Shown: in pieces, positions 55,837 through 64,000 of the stretch
Position numbering within the stretch: the first letter of the stretch is position 1
Layout: each line of letters begins with the position of its first letter
Made by a program: the position numbers and the translations under genes
From: Bacillus sp. 2205SS5-2
Lineage (GTDB): Bacteria; Bacillota; Bacilli; Bacillales; Bacillaceae_K
Assembly (NCBI RefSeq): GCF_037024155.1
Contig: NZ_JAYKTS010000017.1
Span: forward strand, 1-64,000
Length of the DNA stretch: 64,000 bases
Direction of reading: 5' to 3'
The notes under the pieces: generated by a model
The model's input: only the letters and a program-made list of their open reading frames with translations
Databases searched by the model: none
Told to the model about the DNA's origin: nothing

Positions 55837-56066
55837 ACGCTATCACTCCATGCATTTTTGCTTTTTCTCTAGCTTCTGCATTCCACGTCATCTCTAGTCT
55901 TTTTAGCTCTTTAAATGCTCGAACATTTCAGATTGAAGGAAGTGACTTATCAGGAGTGAAGGAATCACCCTCAATTTCGACACATATCTGCTTGAACTCA
56001 ATTTTTTCACGAATATCAGTCATTACAATTAACCTTCCACTCATCTTAGAAGAGAAAACTATTTCT

Positions 56067-57038
56067 TCAAACCTTTACAGTCATAATTCCTTCTTGTGCA
56101 GATTGATATTCTGAGACAAGTTCAGTAACAATGTCCGCCACCGATTGAATCTCGTCGATTTGATCGACACCTTGACCTGCTGACCAAATATCTTTCCAAG
56201 CTTTCGTTCCGGCTTGATTTAATGAAGATAAATCCACTTTTCCCTTGCTTTTTAGATCTGCCAGATTAATACCTGCTTTTTCGATACTCGGAACTAAGTA
56301 ATTCGCTTTCACTCCAGAAAAGGCATCCGTATATATCAGATTATCTAGAGTAGATTCGATAAGCATTTCTTTATAATCTTGAGGTGCATAGCTTTCCTTT
56401 GCAGAAATAAAGCGTGTACCCATGTAGGCCATATCCATCCCTAACGCTTGTGAAGCTAATACGTCACGACCACTAGAAAGACATCCAGCTAAAATGGTTA
56501 TCCCGTCCCAAAACTCTCTTACTGCTCCTGCAAAGGCAAAGCTATTTATCGTTCCAGCATGCCCACCAGCACCACTACAAACAAGGATAAGTCCATCTAC
56601 TCCCGTTTGGGCAGCTTTTTTTGCATGCGGAATGGTCGCCACATCGGAAAACACAAGACCACCGTATTCATGAACTGCTTTTACTACCGCAGACGGATTT
56701 CCAAGTGAAGTAATGACAATAGGTGGTTCGTATTTTTGAATAAGCGACAGATCTTTTTCATAGCGCGTATTGGATTTATGCAGAATTAAATTTACAGCCC
56801 AAGGTGCAACCTTTTTGGAGGGATCCTGCTTTTTTGTTTCAGCTAATTCACTAGTAATTCGCTCCATCCAGTCTTCTAAAATCTCTTCACTCCGAGCATT
56901 TAATGTTGGAAATGAGCCAATCATACCTGATTTACAGCTTTCAATCACAAGCTCTGGACTTGAAACTAAAAACATGGGGGCGGCAATTACCGGAATTGTT
57001 AGTTCTTGTGCGATTTCCTTTGGAAGTTTTGCTATCAA
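56067..57038 (-). CDS. Nitronate monooxygenase (2-nitropropane dioxygenase family)
   Basis: A 323-residue FMN-dependent TIM barrel. It begins IAKLPKEIAQELTIPVIAAP, then MFLVSSPELVIESCKSGMIG. GLILVCSGAGGHAGTINSFA holds the GAGGHxG FMN loop with the catalytic His, and LASQALGMDMAYMGTRFIS is the phosphate-binding end. TTG 57038, 9 bases after AAGGAG, is used as the start because the family begins there; the frame is open to 57098. It oxidises toxic propionate 3-nitronate or related nitronates. Monocistronic. Confidence 0.92.
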   Translation of the reverse strand: MIAKLPKEIAQELTIPVIAAPMFLVSSPELVIESCKSGMIGSFPTLNARSEEILEDWMERITSELAETKKQDPSKKVAPWAVNLILHKSNTRYEKDLSLIQKYEPPIVITSLGNPSAVVKAVHEYGGLVFSDVATIPHAKKAAQTGVDGLILVCSGAGGHAGTINSFAFAGAVREFWDGITILAGCLSSGRDVLASQALGMDMAYMGTRFISAKESYAPQDYKEMLIESTLDNLIYTDAFSGVKANYLVPSIEKAGINLADLKSKGKVDLSSLNQAGTKAWKDIWSAGQGVDQIDEIQSVADIVTELVSEYQSAQEGIMTVKV

Positions 57039-57335
57039 TTGAAAACACTCCTTCTGTTTCTTCATATTTGTCCTACTTGTGTTAAATACGCCAAACAAAC
57101 ACTTTTCTCCTTCTTATTTTCTGAATAGTTATTCACTTTTTTTACAATTAGGAGGGACACTCTCTGGTGAATATTTGTTTTTCATTAGAAAAGCTTCTCA
57201 AAATAAACAAAAACCATTTGATTTTTGCTAATCTTCTCGCTGTGTCCTGCTCAAAACTTCCTACTTCGACCCACCTACCGATTACTTAGACCGTCTCCCC
57301 TTCAGGAAATAAGAATGAATCGCATACTTCCAAAA

Positions 57336-57494
57336 GACTGTTTTCACAAAATTCGAAACTTTTCATACCAGCCATTTAACTGTCACCTAACTTGGTTTCG
57401 GGTCATCATTTTGTAATTAATTAAATCTAAATTCTGCAATTGAGAATCTTCCCCAAAAGATGGATCAATAGCGACAATCTAGACGAAAAACTCC
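57336..57494. mobile_element. Diverged copy of the dispersed element (159 bp)
   Basis: GACTGTTTTCACAAAATTCG at the left, GCGACAATCTAGACGAAAAA with CTCC at the right, with GGTTTCGGGTCATCATTTTG inside. Confidence 0.8.
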
Positions 57495-57582
57495 ATTTTC
57501 TAAAAATGTGAATTAAATCACAGGTATTGTAAACTCTTTTTGATAAGATTAACCTAAATCTTTTCTTGAGGAGTTGTTACGA

Positions 57583-58302
57583 TTGAACTTACTTATTCCA
57601 AAACAACATGGAGCTTGGGCCATGCTCATCATTCCATTTTTACTTAGTGCCATCATTAGTGGTTTTTCGATTTTTCACATACCATTGTTCATCGGCTGGC
57701 TGTTTCTGTATTTGGGGACCTACCCCTTCCTTTTATTATTGCGCAAAAAAAAGACCGATCTTCACCGAAAGTGGTCGTTGATTTATGGAAGCATTGCTCT
57801 TTTAAGCCTGATTCCTCCTATCCTCTACGACTGGAGAATGCTTTATTTTGGATTCGCTATGATTCCCTTCTTTCTCATTAACATTTATTACGCAAAGAGA
57901 AATAGGGAAAGAGCATTTTTCAATGATTTGACCGCAATCGCTGCGTTTGGAGTTGGTGGATTAGCTAGTTATTTTTTAGGATCCGGAAGTCTTGATCCTA
58001 TGGCCTGGTTTTTGTTCACCTTAACCTTCCTCTTTTTTCTAGGAAGTACTTTTTATGTAAAAACTATGATTCGAGAGAAAAAGAACACCCGGTTCAAATG
58101 GTTTTCTTGGCTTTACCATGCTCTCATTCCCTTGTTACTAATTCTTTCCGGAAACAGTTTGTTCATTATTGCTTTCATCCCAAGCATTTTGAGAGCTGTT
58201 TTATTTTACGGACGAAAAATGAGTATTATGAAAGTCGGTATCTTAGAAATTGAGAATGCGGTGTATTTCTTCTTTGCTATGCTAATGATTATTTTAATGT
58301 AA
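57583..58302 (+). CDS. YwiC-like membrane protein
   Basis: A 239-residue protein with eight or so hydrophobic segments, beginning MNLLIPKQHGAWAMLIIPFL, the characteristic start of the YwiC family, and continuing with IGWLFLYLGTYPFLLL and AIAAFGVGGLASYFLG. TTG 57583 follows GAGGAG at 9 bases; the frame is open from 57574. The family was first named from Bacillus ywiC near anaerobic nitrate genes, but its function is unknown. A strong terminator follows. Confidence 0.88.
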   Translation: MNLLIPKQHGAWAMLIIPFLLSAIISGFSIFHIPLFIGWLFLYLGTYPFLLLLRKKKTDLHRKWSLIYGSIALLSLIPPILYDWRMLYFGFAMIPFFLINIYYAKRNRERAFFNDLTAIAAFGVGGLASYFLGSGSLDPMAWFLFTLTFLFFLGSTFYVKTMIREKKNTRFKWFSWLYHALIPLLLILSGNSLFIIAFIPSILRAVLFYGRKMSIMKVGILEIENAVYFFFAMLMIILM

Positions 58303-58308
58303 CCTTAA

Positions 58309-58353
58309 ATGAGCCTACAACGAGATCTATATTCTCGTTGTAGGCTCATTTTA
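58309..58353 (+). terminator. Rho-independent terminator of the YwiC-like gene
   Basis: ATGAGCCTACAACGAG and CTCGTTGTAGGCTCAT pair over 16 bp without error, followed by TTTT. Confidence 0.95.
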
Positions 58354-58528
58354 CTCGAACGATTGTCTATTCTATTCCTAGTCAAAATACAAATCGTAAA
58401 ACATGCTCAACTTGCATATATATTTAGTACCGTGCTTACAAGGAAAAAAGTAAGGTTCTTGCCCCTTCCGTCAAATCGTTTTTTCTATTCTTTGTCTTGA
58501 AAAATTATAAAATGATGAGGGATTTAAG

Positions 58529-58984
58529 ATGGATTTATTTGAAAAAATGAAAGATGAAGTGAACCGAATGAAAGAGGGTATGGGCATACCCATTTCGATT
58601 TCAAGCACTATGCTGAATGAATTACTGGAAAAATCAGACAAAATCAAAAACACAACCGTTGAAATTGCGGAAAAAGAGGTTCAAATTTCGGGCAAAGCAG
58701 AAGTGAAAAAATGGTTTATTAACCGTGACATCCCTTTTTCCCTTACTCTTCAACCAATCAAAATGGAAAAAAGACAATTGATTTTTAAAATCACCCATTT
58801 CAAGCCTGTCAATATCAACTTCCTCAACAAGATGATATTCACGAAATCTCCATACCTACTCTATGATCATCATCACATTAATCTAGATTTCAACAATATT
58901 GATTTAGTAAAAAAAATCCCGATTGGAAACATCAAAAAATACGAACTAGAAGAAGGAAAAATTCTGCTAACGATTGGAATTTGA
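58529..58984 (+). CDS. Hypothetical protein (151 aa)
   Basis: Starts MDLFEKMKDEVNRMKEGM after GAGGGA. The first 25 residues are an amphipathic helix, then GIPISISSTMLNELLEKSDK and a beta-rich part (KNTTVEIAEKEVQISGKAEV, FSLTLQPIKMEKRQLIFKIT) with YLLYDHHHINLDFNNIDLVK and YELEEGKILLTIGI at the end. No membrane segment or signal. I do not recognise a family; the layout recalls lipid- or membrane-surface-binding beta domains, but that is a guess. Confidence 0.7.
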   Translation: MDLFEKMKDEVNRMKEGMGIPISISSTMLNELLEKSDKIKNTTVEIAEKEVQISGKAEVKKWFINRDIPFSLTLQPIKMEKRQLIFKITHFKPVNINFLNKMIFTKSPYLLYDHHHINLDFNNIDLVKKIPIGNIKKYELEEGKILLTIGI

Positions 58985-59105
58985 AGAATCAATCTCTGGA
59001 TAACTAACCCATCTATTCAGTCTAAGTGATCTCCTGTTTCATAGAAAAAAGGTCGTTCTTAGTTAAAGTCCCTTTTCATATTCAGTGTTGTTATTTGTTT
59101 TAATT

Positions 59106-59514
59106 GGCTCTTATCGTATACATTGTGACTATTTCATCAGATTTTTGACTACATCCTTTATCTTACTGTTGACTTCCATAAAAAAAAGACGGATCCAGCT
59201 GCAGTGGCTAGGGACTCGGGCATTTGTCAGTCCACTTCGTGAAGCAGGCTTCACTGCGTGTTCTGCCAGATGCCTGCCGTCCCTGGGCAGCCACTTCCGC
59301 TTTTCTTGATTCAGCTGCAGTGGCTAGGGACTCGGGCATTTGTCAGTCCACTTCGTGAAGCAGGCTTCACTGCGTGTTCTGCCAGATGCCTGCCGTCCCT
59401 GGGCAGCCACTTCCGCTTTTCTTGATTCAGCTGCAGTGGCTAGGGACTCGGGGGCAAGTGAATATCCTAGAAAATATACTGATACGAAAAGCAACAAACT
59501 TTGCTAAGACAGCC
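59106..59514. mobile_element. Dispersed element copy (409 bp) with a tandem cassette inside
   Basis: GGCTCTTATCGTATACATTG at the left and CTTTGCTAAGACAGCC at the right. Between the standard left and right parts sit two full and one partial 116-bp cassette units (see 59196-59456). Borders share TTTAATT (7 bases, offset by one from the expected octamer). Confidence 0.93.
59196..59456. repeat. Tandem palindromic cassette, 116-bp period
   Basis: Units start CAGCTGCAGTGGCTAGGGAC at 59196, 59312 and 59428 (partial). Outer arms GTGGCT...GGGCATTTG and CAGATGCC...AGCCAC are self-complementary in part. The central hairpin is GTGAAGC, AG, GCTTCAC. Confidence 0.9.
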
Positions 59515-59640
59515 TTTAATTATCAATGGAATCCCTTGTACTAGTATTGATTTGACTTTATTGAATGAGAATAGATGTTCAGTATCCAAGGTTTTAACAG
59601 AATAAACATGGCTGCCAATTCCCTCTATTACAATGATATC

Positions 59641-59678
59641 CCCCTAGACAAATCAATTCATCTGTCTAGGGGGTTTTT
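59641..59678 (+). terminator. Rho-independent terminator, stranded
   Basis: CCCCCTAGACA and TGTCTAGGGGG pair perfectly, then TTTTTT. The closest upstream plus-strand gene is 58529-58984, so the element at 59106-59514 may have been inserted between that gene and its terminator. The remaining gap to 59999 has nothing else. Confidence 0.85.
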
Positions 59679-59999
59679 TCGACCTCCACTATTTCAGCCA
59701 ACGTGATTTTATTAAATCCGCTTGATTTATCCAGCCTTTATGTCAATTCTCTGAGGCCTGGTGGACCTTTCCTCTCACACTATGCAGGGATTCCCCTCTT
59801 GACCAAATAGGGTGATGCATTAGCTTGAATTATTCAACTAGACAGGCGATAAGTCCTGCTTTCTAAACCTTTCCTCCTATAGATAGTTAGTAATATACAG
59901 GAACTTGGTATGTTCTTTTTGAGAGAATACAACTAGTATACATTTGGATATAAATGTAAATGATAATATTCAAGATAAAAGGGCTCATTCGGAGGTATT

Positions 60000-60491
60000 A
60001 TGTTAGGACTACTTTTGGCCGCTATTCTTTTTAATTTGATTGCATTCAAAACAAATAAGAGATTGACAAAAAATCAGATCATACACATTTGGACTTTCAC
60101 ACTTACTTTTCAGCTATTATTTGATTGTATCATTGACATTAAATATTCCGGCTACTGGTATTTCACAACAGAATTTGATTGGTTTGAAATGCCAGCTCGA
60201 TTAGTTCTTATTCCCCCTGTCAATATGATCTTTCTTAATTATTTCCCTTTTAAAAAAGCATTCATTAGAAAGATCTACTATCTGTTCGGGTGGGATGTTA
60301 TGTTGATCTTATATGAACTCATAACTCTACTCCCAGAGCCGTATGGATACTTCTATTATGGCTGGTGGTCATTATGGTACTCACTCATTATCAACCCACT
60401 ACTACTCATTTGCTTACTAAACTACTACAAATGGATCTACCAAGTAGAAATGAAAAGCGAAAGTGGCTGCCCTGCGGCGTCAGGCAAATGA
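60000..60491 (+). CDS. CBO0543 family membrane protein, C terminus replaced by repeat DNA
   Basis: A second CBO0543-type protein with about five hydrophobic segments (LLLAAILFNLIAFKTN, IIHIWTFTLTFQLLFDCIID, LVLIPPVNMIFLNYF, IYYLFGWDVMLILYELI, WYSLIINPLLLICLLNYY). The family-typical KWIY end is reached near residue 148. The remaining residues (SESGCPAASGK) are encoded by the first unit of the 118-bp repeat array, which therefore joined the gene's 3' end. GGAGG is 4 bases before the ATG. The protein may still fold, since the membrane part is complete. Confidence 0.8.
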   Translation: MLGLLLAAILFNLIAFKTNKRLTKNQIIHIWTFTLTFQLLFDCIIDIKYSGYWYFTTEFDWFEMPARLVLIPPVNMIFLNYFPFKKAFIRKIYYLFGWDVMLILYELITLLPEPYGYFYYGWWSLWYSLIINPLLLICLLNYYKWIYQVEMKSESGCPAASGK

Positions 60492-61398
60492 AGAACTCGG
60501 AGGTGATGCTTGCATCGCTGGAGGGTTATTCATTTGACCCCGAGCCTCAAGCCACTGCAGCTGGACACACGAAATGCGGAAGTGGCTGCCCTGAGGCGGC
60601 AGGCAAATGACGCAACTCAGAGGAAATCTTGATTTCCGGCGGGTTGTGGCATTTGACCCGAGCCTCAAGCCACTGCAGCTGGACACACGAAATGCGGAAG
60701 TGGCTGCCCTGAGGCGGCAGGCAAATGACGCAACTCAGAGGAAATCCTGATTTCCGGCGGGTTGTGGCATTTGACCCGAGCCTCAAGCCACTGCAGCTGG
60801 ACACACGAAATGCGAAAGTGGCTGCCCTGCGGCGGCAGGCAAATGACGCAACTCAGAGGAAATCCTGATTTCCGGCGGGTTGTGGCATTTGACCCGAGCC
60901 TCAAGCCACTGCAGCTGGACACACGAAATGCGAAAGTGGCTGCCCTGAGGCGGCAGGCAAATGATGAACTCGGAGGTGATGCTTGCATCGCTGGAGGGTT
61001 ATTCATTTGACCCAAGCCTCAAGCCACTGCAGCTGGACACACGAAATGCGAAAGTGGCTGCCCTGAGGCGGCAGGCAAATGATGAACTCGGAGGTGATGC
61101 TTGCATCGCTGGAGGGTTATTCATTTGACCCGAGCCTCAAGCCACTGCAGCTGGACACACGAAATGCGAAAGTGGCTGCCCTGAGGCGGCAGGCAAATGA
61201 TGAACTTGGAGGTGATGCTTGCATCGCTGGAGGGTTATTCATTTGACCCGAGCCTCAAGCCACTGCAGCTGGACACACGAAATGCGGAAGTGGCTGCCCT
61301 GCGGCGTCAGGCAAATGTTATCCAACGGAGAAGGTCCTGACCTTTGGAGTTGGATGTTATTTGTCCCATAGCTGCTAGCCACTAAAGCTGGATTCGTC
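60462..61398. repeat. Eight-unit tandem array of a palindromic cassette, 118-bp period
   Basis: Units begin AGTGGCTGCCCTG at 60462, 60581, 60699, 60817, 60935, 61053, 61171 and 61289; spacing is 118 bp apart from one 119. Outer arms (AGTGGCTGCCCTGAGGCGGC and TGACCCGAGCCTCAAGCCAC) are constant. The centre is of three kinds: type A GTGATGC/GCATCGC in units 1, 5, 6, 7; type B GGAAATC/GATTTCC in units 2, 3, 4; type C AAGGTC/GACCTT in unit 8. Frames open across it on both strands are repeat artefacts. Confidence 0.95.
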
Positions 61399-61476
61399 TG
61401 TTTTAGATGGAAATCACCAGAAATAGAAAGGAATCATTCAAAAATCAAATGATTAGACACAACGTATACGAAAAAG
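61399..61476. mobile_element. Right end of the dispersed element flanking the array
   Basis: After the last unit the sequence GATTCGTCTGTTTTAGATGG, AATCATTCAAAAATCAAATG and CAACGTATACGAAAAAG matches the end of full copies. The opposite half is missing, where the array abuts the membrane-protein gene. It ends just before the stop codon of the next gene. Confidence 0.85.
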
Positions 61477-61478
61477 AT

Positions 61479-61979
61479 TTACAGATACAGATGTAGATCA
61501 CGGTATATTGTAATGATTTCATCAATTTTCATACGGACTAAACCGCTTGAGGAAGGAGCAACAAAGTCGGATACGCCATCAACGACAGATGACTCTTGTA
61601 TACCCCATGCTATTTGTTTTTGTTTTGTAAACTGTTGGTAAACCCCTTTCCCCACATAGCAAGCTATCTTTGGCCTGTACCTTTCTAGTTTTCCCTTTAA
61701 AATAATGCGACCTTCAGCGTATTCTTCTTTCGTAATATCCGTAGCTGCTCTTGTAGGACGACTAACAATGTTCGTAAATCCGATCCCTGTTTTGAGTAAA
61801 TCTCGGTCTTCCCATGGTTCATATTTTCTAGCTGTTAATCCTGCTCCGTGCAATATCTTCCAAAATCGATTCCCAGGGTGAGCATAATTATGTCCAAGTT
61901 CTCCAGAGCGAATGCTGGGATTAAATCCAATGAATACAATATTTAGCTGTTCTTCTAATGAATCTGCAATTCCAGACAT
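61479..61979 (-). CDS. Mismatch-specific uracil/thymine DNA glycosylase (MUG family)
   Basis: A 166-residue protein of the MUG/TDG branch of the uracil-DNA glycosylase fold. IVFIGFNPSIRSGELGHNYA then HPGNRFWKILHGAG is the catalytic GINPG-like loop with the Asn. VSRPTRAATDITKEEY follows, and VAPSSSGLVRM is the second loop. It removes U, T or damaged pyrimidines opposite G. GGAAGG lies before the ATG. The dispersed element lies a few bases past its stop codon, so any original terminator was displaced. Confidence 0.93.
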   Translation of the reverse strand: MSGIADSLEEQLNIVFIGFNPSIRSGELGHNYAHPGNRFWKILHGAGLTARKYEPWEDRDLLKTGIGFTNIVSRPTRAATDITKEEYAEGRIILKGKLERYRPKIACYVGKGVYQQFTKQKQIAWGIQESSVVDGVSDFVAPSSSGLVRMKIDEIITIYRDLHLYL

Positions 61980-62260
61980 GCCTTCCTCTCCTTAACCAAC
62001 AAAACTTTCTCGCTTGATATCTACTTTCCCTATTCTATATATCTTCCCAATTTTCATAAGAAAACATGATTTACATTGCGAAACATAAGACACCTTTACT
62101 CACGAAAGCGTAAAAATATTCTTATCCCTCTAACTCAGCCAATTTCATTATCGAACCAAATCGCACCCACATATAGTTGAAGACGGTTAAATTCAACTAT
62201 ATGCTGTGACCTAATAGCGTTATATAGATATTATGAAATAGATTGATCTAATTACCCCAT
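61980..62260. other. Intergenic region
   Basis: Apart from a short palindrome (CATATAGTTGAA...TTCAACTATATG at about 62170-62202), which resembles an operator or weak hairpin, nothing is recognised. Confidence 0.4.
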
Positions 62261-62920
62261 TTATAATTCCCTAACAATTTTTCCAGACCGGATTTTTAAT
62301 GGAATATATCTAGCTGAACCGGTATATATTATTTTTTCCAAATTAACAATTTCAATTTCAGATTCAATATTCACGACTTTGAACTCATTCGGTTCCAACC
62401 TCACAGAATAAGTCCCAATTTTATTCATTAATTCAAGTATCTGTTGGTTCTCTTCATAGAGATATTCTTCATTAAAATCAATTGAAAAGAAGACGTCTTT
62501 TCCACTATGATTTTCAAAGAACAGATCACATTCGGCCTGAATCATTGATTCATTAATCTTTTCAAAGGAACAGCCACTCTTGTCTTTTTGATAAGAAACA
62601 GCATAAATCCCCGGTGCTATGGTTCGTTGAAACATATATACAAGGAATGTAGGTAGCAGCAGCGACAAAACCAGTGCCAGAATTGTCATGCGTCCTTTGT
62701 ATTTATCGAAAGAATGCCAAAGAAAAAAGACCCCCACCACCAAAAAGCTAAAAGACAGTATGCCGATAAATTGGAATCCATTCGAATTTGTAACAGGTAT
62801 ATTAACAAGATACAAGATTTCTTCCCCGAAAGGATGATTATGTGGGAATGGGAAATTGAATAGCATAGATAAACTTATGAATAGTAACGCAGCGAATAAA
62901 AATTTATTATTTTTGATCAT
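62261..62920 (-). CDS. Membrane protein of unknown family (219 aa)
   Basis: Three hydrophobic helices (FLFAALLFISLSMLFNF, FIGILSFSFLVVGVFFLW, ILALVLSLLLPTFLVYMF) are followed by an outside beta-rich domain of about 115 residues (IYAVSYQKDKSGCSFEKINE, FFSIDFNEEYLYEENQQI, EIEIVNLEKIIYTGSARYI). GAGGGT lies before the ATG. No family recognised. Two cysteines in the outer domain could form a disulfide. Confidence 0.7.
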   Translation of the reverse strand: MIKNNKFLFAALLFISLSMLFNFPFPHNHPFGEEILYLVNIPVTNSNGFQFIGILSFSFLVVGVFFLWHSFDKYKGRMTILALVLSLLLPTFLVYMFQRTIAPGIYAVSYQKDKSGCSFEKINESMIQAECDLFFENHSGKDVFFSIDFNEEYLYEENQQILELMNKIGTYSVRLEPNEFKVVNIESEIEIVNLEKIIYTGSARYIPLKIRSGKIVREL

Positions 62921-63144
62921 GTTTCGACCCTCTTTTCAAAAAGGAACAGCAAGTAAGACATTGATTCATCACATCGCACATCCCTTTATTTCTATGGTTT
63001 GAAAGCATGTTTTTTCTACTTTCCATCTTGTATATTGCATACATCGAACTAATTTGAATGTGATAATGACTTCTTTTTTCAATATTAATTTGTGGAACAA
63101 GTCGGTTCTAACTGTCTTCTTTCTTCTTTATCGTTCTTGATTAT

Positions 63145-63423
63145 GGCTCTTTTCGTATACATTGTGTCTATTTCATCTGATTTTTGACTAAATCCTCCAT
63201 TTCACTGTTGATTTCTATCAAAAACAGACGGATCTAGCTGCAGTGACTTGCGGCTCGGGGTCAAATGAATAACCCTCCAGCGATGCAGGCATCACCTCCG
63301 AGTTCTTCATTTGCCTGACGCCGCAGGGCAGCCACTTCCGCTTTTCGTAAATGATGCCCGAAACAAAGCTATATCACAGTTGATTAACTGATACGAAAAG
63401 CCACGACCTTTGCGAAAACAGCC
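63145..63423. mobile_element. Dispersed element copy (279 bp) carrying one full cassette
   Basis: GGCTCTTTTCGTATACATTG at the left and CCTTTGCGAAAACAGCC at the right; border octamers TTGATTAT and TTTATTAT agree at 7 of 8. Inside is one type-A cassette in reverse orientation relative to the array at 60.5-61.4 kb (CCAGCGATGC, AG, GCATCACC). It shows the cassette's exact borders within the element: GACGGATCT before and CTTTTCGTAAATGATGCCC after. Confidence 0.95.
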
Positions 63424-64000
63424 TTTATTATTGAAACATAACATGAGTAATGAAACAGGGTCATTTAATATGGTGAAAGTATTCTTCAACAACTATCATA
63501 CTATATTTTAGTTGATATATCATGGATACCCATCTATTAATCTCCTTAAATGGATATCTAAACCAATTGCTTTTTATGTGTAAAAAGTTAGAATTATTCT
63601 CGGAGGAACGTGACTCATCATCAGAATGTTTATTTCTATATTTCATAATGATGTATTTTACTCCTACTGCTGCTGCTCAAGCTGGTGGGGTAAACAGGGA
63701 AATTAGATGCAAATGATCCTACAGCCATCATTGTGGGAGTGTATCAGTCGTTCTTTATGGAAAGCGCAATGGTCTCTATAAGGACAGCTTTAAATGAAGC
63801 AGTGATTATATAAATATCCCGATGAATAGAAATAAGAAAGTAGTCAAGTGGGCTAACTTTATCGAATGGATGTTAAATGGTCTTTCCTGCGAAAGGCGGC
63901 TATACTTATTGAGTTCGCTCATATAATATTGTTTTATTGATGGTAGAAATTTTTATTTTCACTCATAAAAGAAAACACTCAAACGTCCAAGGAAACCATT
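63424..64000. other. Window end with a possible transporter remnant
   Basis: On the plus strand at about 63699-63812 a frame reads GKLDANDPTAIIVGVYQSFF and SAMVSIRTALNEAVII, which resembles the tail of a drug-efflux MFS protein. A preceding piece (TPTAAAQAGGVNRE) is in another frame. No start or ribosome binding site is seen. I call it a decayed gene with low confidence. Confidence 0.25.

Noticed and set aside
60480-61015. Long open frames on both strands across the 118-bp array
   Set aside because: The unit length happens to leave frames open. The same peptide repeats in several registers, there are no ribosome binding sites, and the DNA is explained by the palindromic cassette.
60462-61398. 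CRISPR array
   Set aside because: Units are 118 bp and nearly identical along their whole length apart from the central hairpin. There are no short repeats with unique spacers and no cas genes.

Overview
The window is chromosomal DNA of a low-GC Gram-positive bacterium, most likely a member of the Bacillaceae. The reasons are AT-rich intergenic DNA, strong AGGAGG-type ribosome binding sites with frequent TTG/GTG starts, sigma-A promoters of the TTGACA-N17-TATACT type, rho-independent terminators, and Bacillus-type families (YwiC-like, CBO0543, DUF4386, DUF3179, an ECF sigma/anti-sigma pair, dCache-GGDEF, MCP). No rRNA, tRNA or CRISPR array was seen. Gene content is accessory rather than core: regulators, transporters, small enzymes, many remnants and many mobile elements.

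Layout. 0-4.6 kb: a decayed gene, a tRNA-dihydrouridine synthase, a decayed winged-helix regulator, a secreted endonuclease/exonuclease/phosphatase protein and an S51 peptidase. 4.9-8.3 kb: a MalT-like LuxR STAND regulator followed by a DUF4386 membrane protein. 8.5-11.9 kb: a GNAT acetyltransferase, an autoregulated ECF sigma/anti-sigma operon, and a PadR operon with a perfect palindromic operator. 12.4-20.4 kb: a frameshifted lipoprotein metalloprotease, an ABC-F ribosome-protection gene with a leader-peptide attenuator, an ArsR regulator, a lipoprotein pseudogene split by a small transposon, a GyrI-like protein and a broken YtcJ-type amidohydrolase. 20.6-25 kb: a GH31 glycosidase with its LacI regulator. 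25-28.7 kb: quinone oxidoreductase, an Fe-S-biosynthesis-fold protein, SDR and GNAT. 29-38 kb: two near-identical IS630 copies, several unknown genes, a DUF3179 lipoprotein, an ISL3 transposase and a long three-helix hairpin. 38-40 kb: an ECF41 sigma factor and its likely target, an AhpD-like protein. 40.8-45.4 kb: a GIY-YIG protein and a two-gene operon of a giant GNAT fusion plus an amidohydrolase. 45.7-52.5 kb: MCP, diguanylate cyclase, rRNA methyltransferase and a DMT transporter. 53-64 kb: a broken IS200 transposase, a tautomerase, two CBO0543 proteins, a nitronate monooxygenase, a YwiC-like protein, a MUG-type glycosylase and unknowns.

The most striking feature is a dispersed family of small non-coding elements (about 140-410 bp, more than 20 full or partial copies). 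Their imperfect inverted termini start GGCT(C/G)TTTTCG, and at least four copies have perfect 8-bp target duplications: TTCCAAAA, TTGTATAA, TTTTCAAA and TAAAACAA. Several copies carry, at one fixed internal site, a second palindromic cassette. Its outer arms are conserved, but its 7-bp central hairpin is replaced by unrelated, still self-complementary sequence. The cassette is amplified in tandem: eight 118-bp units at 60.46-61.40 kb and two and a fraction 116-bp units at 59.2-59.46 kb. These elements broke a lipoprotein gene, separated a LacI operator from its glycosidase gene and replaced the end of a membrane-protein gene.
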